A stretch of 64,000 bases of DNA, taken from positions 124,001-188,000 of the forward strand of contig JAGWWY010000003.1 in NCBI GenBank assembly GCA_018970145.1, given 5' to 3'. Below, in pieces: positions 59,084-64,000 of this stretch (positions are counted from its first letter, which is position 1; every line of letters starts with the position of its first letter). Source of the stretch: Gammaproteobacteria bacterium. GTDB lineage: Bacteria > Pseudomonadota > Gammaproteobacteria > Steroidobacterales > Steroidobacteraceae. A model generated the notes under the pieces. It was given only the letters and a program-made list of their open reading frames with translations, was not told the origin of the DNA and did not search any database. A program made the position numbers and the translations under genes.

Positions 59084-60937
59084 ATGTCTGAGTCCACTGC
59101 TCCTAAGACCGTCTCCAAGCGCCATCGGAAGGCGGGCACGGTCATGACCGGGGCTGAGATGATCGTGCAAGTTCTCGTGGACGAAGGCACCACCGCTGTG
59201 TTCGGCTATTCCGGTGGTGCGATCCTGCCAACCTACGATGCAGTCTTTTTGCACAATCAGGCGCAAGCGGATCAAGGCATCGAACAGATGCCGCTGATCG
59301 TACCAGCGAATGAGCAGGGCGCAGGTTTCATGGCCGCAGGGTATGCCCGTGCCAGCGGACGAGTGGGTGTCTGTCTGGTGACCTCTGGTCCGGGTGCGAC
59401 CAACACCGTCACGCCGGTGCGCGATTCGATGGCTGACTCGATCCCGATGCTCGTGATCTGTGGTCAGGTTCCGACAGCGGCCATCGGTACCGATGCATTC
59501 CAGGAAGCGCCGGTCTCGGCCATCATGGGCTCTGTTGCCAAACATGTTTTCCTCGTCACCGATCCCGAAAAGCTCGAGGCAACGATTCGAACGGCATTTG
59601 AGATCGCTCGTACCGGCCGACCGGGCCCAGTCGTGATCGATGTGCCCAAAGACGTGCAGAATTGGTTGGGCACTTTCCGCGGCGAGGGGACCTTGCCGGT
59701 CCCTGGCTATCGAAAACGGCTCTTTGCCACGACGCACGCCGGTATCGAAGATGATGAAGCAGCGGCTTTCTTTGCGATGCTCCGTGATGCGCAGCGTCCG
59801 CTGATTTACGCAGGTGGCGGCGTCATCAACGGAGAGGCGTCTAGCGCGTTGACGGAGTTTGCTGAAACGTTCGGCATCCCGGTCGTGACGACCTTGATGG
59901 GGATCGGCGCCTTCGACACCACCCATCGTTTGTCCATGCGCATGCTCGGTATGCACGGCGCCGCCTTCGCCAACTACGCCGTCGACGATTGCGATCTCTT
60001 GCTCGCGCTGGGTTCGCGCTTTGACGATCGTGTTGCGGGCGTGCCCAACAAGTTTGCGCCACGCGCCAAAAAAATCGCGCACATCGATATCGATCGCGCC
60101 GAGATCAACAAGGTCAAGAGGGTTGACTGGAGTCATGTTGGGCAACTGCCTGAGGCTATCCGCGCCCTGACGGCGTTCGGTCGAAAAACCGGTTTTGCTG
60201 CTGATTACTCGCCGTGGCATCAGGAGCTCGAGCTGCTTCGTACCCGGCACGCCATGAATTACGACCGCTCTAGTCCGCTGATTCAGCCTTACTATGTGAT
60301 CGAAGAGATCAATCGTTTGACGCAAGGGCAGGCGATCATTGCGACCGGTGTGGGGCAACACCAGATGTGGGCCGCACAGTATTTCGATTTCTGCCGCCCA
60401 AGGTTGTGGTTGACTTCCGGATCGATGGGCACGATGGGCTTCGGCCTGCCTGCGGCCATCGGCGCACAATTTGCTGAGCCGAAAGCGTTGGTCCTCGATA
60501 TTGATGGCGACGCATCGATACGAATGAACTTCGGCGACCTCGAGACGGTGACCACCTACAACCTGCCAGTGAAGGTTGTGGTGTTGAATAATTTTGGTGA
60601 TGGCATGGTCAAGCAGTGGCAGAAGCTGTTCTTCAAAGGCCGACTGTCTGCCAGTGACAAGTCGCTGCATAAAAAAGATTTCGTGAAAGCCGCGCAGGCA
60701 GACGGTTTCGAGTTCGCAGTGCGTCTCGATCGCAAGGAAGATGTACCTCGGGTCGTGGAAGCGTTCGTTCGCTATCCAGGCCCCGCCTTCCTCGAAGTCA
60801 TTATCGATCCCGATGCGGGTGTTTATCCCATGGTGGGCCCGGGTCAATCGTACGATGCTATGATCACAGGCGATCACATCGTGGCGCGACATGCGCCGGT
60901 GAAGACCGACGCGCCTGGCCCTTCGGAAATGTTCTAA
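59084..60937 (+). CDS. ilvI: Acetolactate synthase large (catalytic) subunit
   Basis: Thiamine-diphosphate enzyme that condenses pyruvate with pyruvate or 2-oxobutyrate. 617 residues. The catalytic Glu77 sits in ANEQGAGFMAAGYARA, then TSGPGATNTVTPVRDSMADSIP, QEAPVSAIMGSVAKHVF, the FAD-binding middle domain, and the ThDP motif DGDASIRMNFGDLETV (around residue 475). The C-terminal MVKQWQKLFF segment is typical of biosynthetic ALS. It is longer at the N-terminus than E. coli IlvI by about 20 charged residues. Divergent from ilvH; followed immediately by a glyoxalase-like gene. Confidence 0.94.
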   Translation: MSESTAPKTVSKRHRKAGTVMTGAEMIVQVLVDEGTTAVFGYSGGAILPTYDAVFLHNQAQADQGIEQMPLIVPANEQGAGFMAAGYARASGRVGVCLVTSGPGATNTVTPVRDSMADSIPMLVICGQVPTAAIGTDAFQEAPVSAIMGSVAKHVFLVTDPEKLEATIRTAFEIARTGRPGPVVIDVPKDVQNWLGTFRGEGTLPVPGYRKRLFATTHAGIEDDEAAAFFAMLRDAQRPLIYAGGGVINGEASSALTEFAETFGIPVVTTLMGIGAFDTTHRLSMRMLGMHGAAFANYAVDDCDLLLALGSRFDDRVAGVPNKFAPRAKKIAHIDIDRAEINKVKRVDWSHVGQLPEAIRALTAFGRKTGFAADYSPWHQELELLRTRHAMNYDRSSPLIQPYYVIEEINRLTQGQAIIATGVGQHQMWAAQYFDFCRPRLWLTSGSMGTMGFGLPAAIGAQFAEPKALVLDIDGDASIRMNFGDLETVTTYNLPVKVVVLNNFGDGMVKQWQKLFFKGRLSASDKSLHKKDFVKAAQADGFEFAVRLDRKEDVPRVVEAFVRYPGPAFLEVIIDPDAGVYPMVGPGQSYDAMITGDHIVARHAPVKTDAPGPSEMF

Positions 60938-61357
60938 ATGAAATATCTGCACACGATGGTGCGAGTTGGCGATCTTGATCGTTCGTTGACCTTCTATCGC
61001 GATGCACTCGGTCTTGAAGAGATCTCTCGCAAGGACGTGTCGCAGGGGCGCTATACCCTCGTATTTCTAGCCGCTCCCGGTGATCACGCAGCGCAGGTCG
61101 AGCTGACCTTCAACTGGGATCCGGAGAGTTATCAGGGGGGACGCAACTTTGGTCACTTGGCTTATGGTGTCGAGAATATCTACGCCAGTTGCCAGCGCCT
61201 GATGGATCACGGCGTCACCGTTTTGCGTCCGCCTCGCGATGGCCGTATGGCCTTCGTACGCTCTCCGGATGGCATCTCGATCGAATTGCTACAGCAGGGC
61301 CCTGCTTTGCCGCCGGCTGAACCTTGGGCGTCCATGCCTAACAGCGGTACATGGTAA
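60938..61357 (+). CDS. gloA: Lactoylglutathione lyase (glyoxalase I)
   Basis: Metal-dependent VOC enzyme that isomerises the methylglyoxal-glutathione adduct. 139 residues. YLHTMVRVGDLDRSLTFYRDALG carries the first His ligand at position 5, GHLAYGVENIY the second His, and DPESYQGGRNFGH and SPDGISIELLQ the Glu ligands. The ATG directly follows the ilvI stop, so the two are co-transcribed. This pairing with acetolactate synthase is uncommon; methylglyoxal detoxification next to a pyruvate-using enzyme may be coincidental. Confidence 0.9.
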   Translation: MKYLHTMVRVGDLDRSLTFYRDALGLEEISRKDVSQGRYTLVFLAAPGDHAAQVELTFNWDPESYQGGRNFGHLAYGVENIYASCQRLMDHGVTVLRPPRDGRMAFVRSPDGISIELLQQGPALPPAEPWASMPNSGTW

Positions 61358-61359
61358 CG

Positions 61360-62052
61360 ATGAGCGTGCGATATCTCGTTCGCCGCGGTTTTCTGCCGAT
61401 GGCTTTGATGCTGACGGCTTTGATGCTTAGCCGCCAAGCATCGGCTGATACCGCTGCAGACGCATCGGTCGAGTATCGAGCGGCATTAGCGGCAGTACCT
61501 GACGCTCGTCGCGGCGATCAAATCTTTGCAACCTGCGCTGCCTGTCATGGTGTCGATGGCTCCGGTCTTCCGGATGGATCTATTCCGGTCATCGGCTCTC
61601 AGCACTATCCGGTCTTACTCAGACAGCTTGTCGATTATCGTCACGCTGAGCGTTGGGATATCCGCATGGAGCATGTGTCGCGATTGCAGGTGATGCAGAC
61701 TCCGCAAGACTTGGCGGATGTCGCTGCGCTCATTGCTTCGTTGCAGCCGATGGGTCCGACCGTACACGGCTCAGGCGAGGCTTTGACGAGTGGCGTGACC
61801 GTCTATTTCGAGAGATGCCAAGCTTGCCACGGCGCGACGGGTCAGGGTGACGGCGATCGCGGCATTGCACGGTTGGCCGGTCAACACCCGGAGTATTTGC
61901 TGCGGCAGTTCATCGATGTGGTTGAGTCGCGTCGTCCGAGACTGTCTAAGACCCACACGCCGCTGCTGCGCGGGCTACAGCGAGCCGAGCTTGAAGGTAT
62001 GGCCGATTACCTATCGCGCACTCGGCGATCTCGAGGGGATGTTGCTCCGTAA
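61360..62052 (+). CDS. Diheme cytochrome c, periplasmic
   Basis: 230 residues. A signal peptide of about 28 residues is followed by two class I cytochrome c domains, each with a heme site: C59-A-A-C62-H63 and C153-Q-A-C156-H157. Met axial ligands are plausible (for example in RLQVMQTPQ). This two-domain layout resembles cytochrome c4, an electron carrier to terminal oxidases. It could start at ATG 61351 or 61360; the latter is chosen without strong evidence. The 3' end overlaps the patatin-like gene by 14 bp. Confidence 0.9.
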   Translation: MSVRYLVRRGFLPMALMLTALMLSRQASADTAADASVEYRAALAAVPDARRGDQIFATCAACHGVDGSGLPDGSIPVIGSQHYPVLLRQLVDYRHAERWDIRMEHVSRLQVMQTPQDLADVAALIASLQPMGPTVHGSGEALTSGVTVYFERCQACHGATGQGDGDRGIARLAGQHPEYLLRQFIDVVESRRPRLSKTHTPLLRGLQRAELEGMADYLSRTRRSRGDVAP

Positions 62053-63430
62053 GCTCGCAGTGCGTGCATCAGCGCTGGTGCTGCTGTTTCTGGCAGCGTG
62101 CGCAACACCGAGAGCGTATCTCGGTGACTCGATAACCGAGATTGATGAAAATCACGGATATCGACTTGCGAAAGCGGTCACCGATCGCCCGACGGATGAT
62201 CGACTCGTCATCGTCAGCTTGTCCGGTGGAGGTCTTCGCGCTTCGGCAATGGCTTTTGGTCTATTCGAGCAGCTAGCTACCGATCGAATCGAGATCGATG
62301 GTCGGTCGCGTCGGATGCTCGACGAAGTCGATGTTATTTCGGCTGTCTCAGGTGGCGCGATCCCGGCCGCTTATTTCGTACTCCATGGCGACAAAATCTT
62401 CGAGCAGTTTCCGCAAGATTTTTTGTATCGCGATTTTTCCACCGAGATGCACCGCGAGATTGTATTCAATCCGCGAAGCTGGTTTCGATTGCCGTCGCGT
62501 CATTTTGATCGGGGCGATTTGTATGCCGAGTATCTCGACAAGAATTTGTTCGATGGTGTCAAGTATGGCGCTTTGCTCAACCGACCTGATCGTCCTTTTC
62601 TCGTCATCAACGCAACGGATATCGGAATCGCAGGACGTTTCGAGTTCACTCAAGACACGTTTGACCTGTTGTGCCTCGATCTAGCGCGATACCCTCTTAG
62701 TCGTGCGGTTGCAGCGTCGTCGTCAGTGCCGGCAGTGCTCACGCCGATCACGATACGAAACAGCGCTGGCCACTGTGGTTATCAAGTGCCCACTTGGGCG
62801 CTGCGCGCAGTCGACTCCAGAGACCATAGCTCTCGAGAGCATTTTCGAGCGGCGACGATTTTAGCTCGTAGTGATTCGCGAACCTATGCTTATCTACACT
62901 TGATGGATGGAGCGCTGAGCGACAATCTCGGGGTGCGCTCAACACTCGATGCACTCACCGACGGGGATGATGCGCTGCACTTTCAAAGTATGCTGCAACG
63001 CAGTGGAATTCGAAAATTGGTTTTCATCACGCTAAATGCTTCGGATACGCAATGGTCTCGCATCGCAGGCAGGCGGCGCCCGCCGGATATGATCGACATG
63101 TTGAAGTTGGTTGGCACTGTGCCGATGGATCGATATTCAGTCGAAAGCAAAGCGGTGCTGAAAGAGGCGTTGATTCGCTGGGCTGCAAGGTTATCCCCTG
63201 AAAACCCCGACGATGCGCTCCATTTCATTGATCTGAGTCTCGATAACCTTCGTGACCATCCGAGATTCAAGGATGTCACACAGATCGAGACCACGTTCAG
63301 TTTGAAGCGCTCTCAGGTAGATGAGCTACGCTGCGCCGCCAAGCTGCTCCTCAGTGGCGATCCGGAGTACAAGCGATTGCTCCGCTCGCAGGGGAGCGGG
63401 GTCACTGCGCCCGCTGCTTGCTCTTGGTGA
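62039..63430 (+). CDS. Patatin-like phospholipase lipoprotein
   Basis: 463 residues. A signal with an LAAC lipobox places the lipidated Cys near residue 21. The patatin/cPLA2-like domain follows: VSLSGGGLRASAMAFGL (the oxyanion glycines, about residues 60-76), a nucleophile region ISAVSGGAIPAAY (about 101-113), and a DGALSDNLGV motif with the catalytic Asp (about 287-296). The usual G-x-S-x-G is here A-V-S-G-G, as in some cPLA2-type members. It begins with GAGGGG before an ATG inside the cytochrome gene. Probably acts on membrane lipids in the periplasm or outer membrane. Confidence 0.82.
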   Translation: MLLRKLAVRASALVLLFLAACATPRAYLGDSITEIDENHGYRLAKAVTDRPTDDRLVIVSLSGGGLRASAMAFGLFEQLATDRIEIDGRSRRMLDEVDVISAVSGGAIPAAYFVLHGDKIFEQFPQDFLYRDFSTEMHREIVFNPRSWFRLPSRHFDRGDLYAEYLDKNLFDGVKYGALLNRPDRPFLVINATDIGIAGRFEFTQDTFDLLCLDLARYPLSRAVAASSSVPAVLTPITIRNSAGHCGYQVPTWALRAVDSRDHSSREHFRAATILARSDSRTYAYLHLMDGALSDNLGVRSTLDALTDGDDALHFQSMLQRSGIRKLVFITLNASDTQWSRIAGRRRPPDMIDMLKLVGTVPMDRYSVESKAVLKEALIRWAARLSPENPDDALHFIDLSLDNLRDHPRFKDVTQIETTFSLKRSQVDELRCAAKLLLSGDPEYKRLLRSQGSGVTAPAACSW

Positions 63431-63440
63431 ATCGCGCTGC

Positions 63441-64000
63441 TCACCAAGTCATGGAGATGCCCTTGGTCTTGAGATAGGGCTCAAGACCCTCCTTGCCGAA
63501 TTCCCGACCCCAGCCTGATTGCTTGTTGCCACCGAAGGGCATCGCGGGATCGAGCGCCGCGTGCATGTTCACGCTGACCTGCCCGGAGTCGATCTTGCGG
63601 ACCATTTGCATTGCGATCCCGAGATCCCGTGTCCAGACGCTGCCTGAGAGGCCATAGATGGTCGAGTTGGCCTCGCGTGCCACGTGATCGAGATTTCCGT
63701 CACTGAACCGATGTACACACAGCACAGGCCCGAAAATTTCGTTTTTTACCGGCGTCATCTCGGGCGTCGTCTTGGTGAGAATCGTCGGTTCGAAAAAGTA
63801 TCCGGCGCGATTCGGCGAGTTGCCTCCACAGACAATATCGGCGCCTTCTTTTCTGCCCGCTTCGACGAAGCCTTCGACGCGCTCACGTTGTTTGGCCGAG
63901 ATCAGGGGACCAAACTCCGAGGCCGGGTCTAGACCAGGGCCGAGCTTCATCGCGCGTGCGATGGTCGCGATCCCCTCGACGACGGCATCATGAATTTTCT
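63441..64000 (-). CDS. Aldehyde dehydrogenase, C-terminal part (5' end cut by window edge)
   Basis: C-terminal ~186 residues of an NAD(P)-dependent aldehyde dehydrogenase. GPGLDPASEFGPLISAKQRERVEGFVEAGR, GYFFEPTILTKTTPEMTPVKNEIFGPVLCV and the closing PAMPFGGNKQSGWGREFGKEGLEPYLKTK are typical. The GREFG...YL end resembles phenylacetaldehyde or betaine aldehyde dehydrogenases more than GabD. The catalytic Cys would lie outside the window. The frame is open to the window edge, so the visible ATG at 63950 is internal. It stops 10 bp from the convergent patatin-like gene. Confidence 0.9.
   Translation of the reverse strand, partial: KIHDAVVEGIATIARAMKLGPGLDPASEFGPLISAKQRERVEGFVEAGRKEGADIVCGGNSPNRAGYFFEPTILTKTTPEMTPVKNEIFGPVLCVHRFSDGNLDHVAREANSTIYGLSGSVWTRDLGIAMQMVRKIDSGQVSVNMHAALDPAMPFGGNKQSGWGREFGKEGLEPYLKTKGISMTW

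Noticed and set aside
59078-60952. Minus-strand open frame of 624 codons opposite ilvI
   Set aside because: Rich in His/Arg with no recognisable domain. It mirrors a well-conserved ThDP enzyme, so it is a shadow frame.

Overview
The window is a gene-dense stretch of a gammaproteobacterial chromosome, moderately GC-rich by eye. The protein complement fits that class: glutathione reductase, oligopeptidase B, short-form AMP nucleosidase, TrmB, RhlE, Uup, YqhA, MarC, SOUL and an FeS-type photolyase. A Xanthomonadales/Nevskiales/Steroidobacter-like host is my guess only. I see no rRNA genes, CRISPR arrays, insertion sequences or prophage. There is one tRNA gene (Gly, anticodon CCC).

Layout. 1-7 kb: an ABC-F ATPase cut by the left edge, a VanY-type peptidase, exonuclease III, glutathione reductase, a doubtful lipoprotein, an MFS carrier, YqhA and a GNAT acetyltransferase. 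7.05-14.4 kb: seven overlapping plus-strand genes (photolyase, SDR, VOC, alpha/beta hydrolase, Na+/solute symporter, MFS, ATP-grasp). 14.4-20.5 kb: the minus-strand operon pyrE-aldehyde dehydrogenase-MFS-oligopeptidase B-VOC. 20.5-34.2 kb: housekeeping and hypothetical genes (second exonuclease III, AmpG-like, Rieske, MarC, TrmB, two hydrolases, AMP nucleosidase, YciB, PhzF, a secreted BNR protein with a TlpA thioredoxin, SGNH hydrolase). 34.29-37.39 kb: a small accessory island at tRNA-Gly, with a 46-bp repeat of the tRNA 3' end, a GNAT gene, an AbiEi/AbiEii toxin-antitoxin pair behind a 23-bp operator palindrome, and a methyltransferase stub. 37.4-42.9 kb: small conserved genes, an operon containing an XRE-VOC fusion facing a TonB-dependent receptor, and a winged-helix/membrane gene pair whose reading frame looks disturbed. 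43-54.5 kb: PadR/PspC/DUF4097, a methyltransferase, DUF502, the fadB-fadA-SOUL-dienelactone hydrolase-uup run, and RhlE. 54.4-64 kb: YciH, a cyclophilin, a flavin monooxygenase, zinc alcohol dehydrogenase, a thioesterase, divergent acetolactate synthase subunits, glyoxalase, a diheme cytochrome c, a patatin-like lipoprotein and an aldehyde dehydrogenase cut by the right edge.

Organisation. Genes within operons mostly overlap by 1 or 4 bp (ATGA/GTGA), so translational coupling is probably the rule. Convergent neighbours overlap by 4-15 bp, and once by 128 bp, leaving little room for intrinsic terminators; I found no convincing hairpin-plus-T-run. Many first or single genes lack a Shine-Dalgarno sequence and carry instead a TANNNT-like -10 hexamer exactly 6-7 nt before the start codon. 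Several are in divergent pairs only 17-43 bp apart. I read these as promoters for leaderless mRNAs.

Most noteworthy for follow-up: the leaderless-promoter pattern, the XRE-VOC fusion operon with its palindrome and Fur-like box, the tRNA-Gly island with AbiE, the divergent acetolactate synthase genes, the disrupted winged-helix/membrane pair, and the rhlE/yciH antisense overlap.
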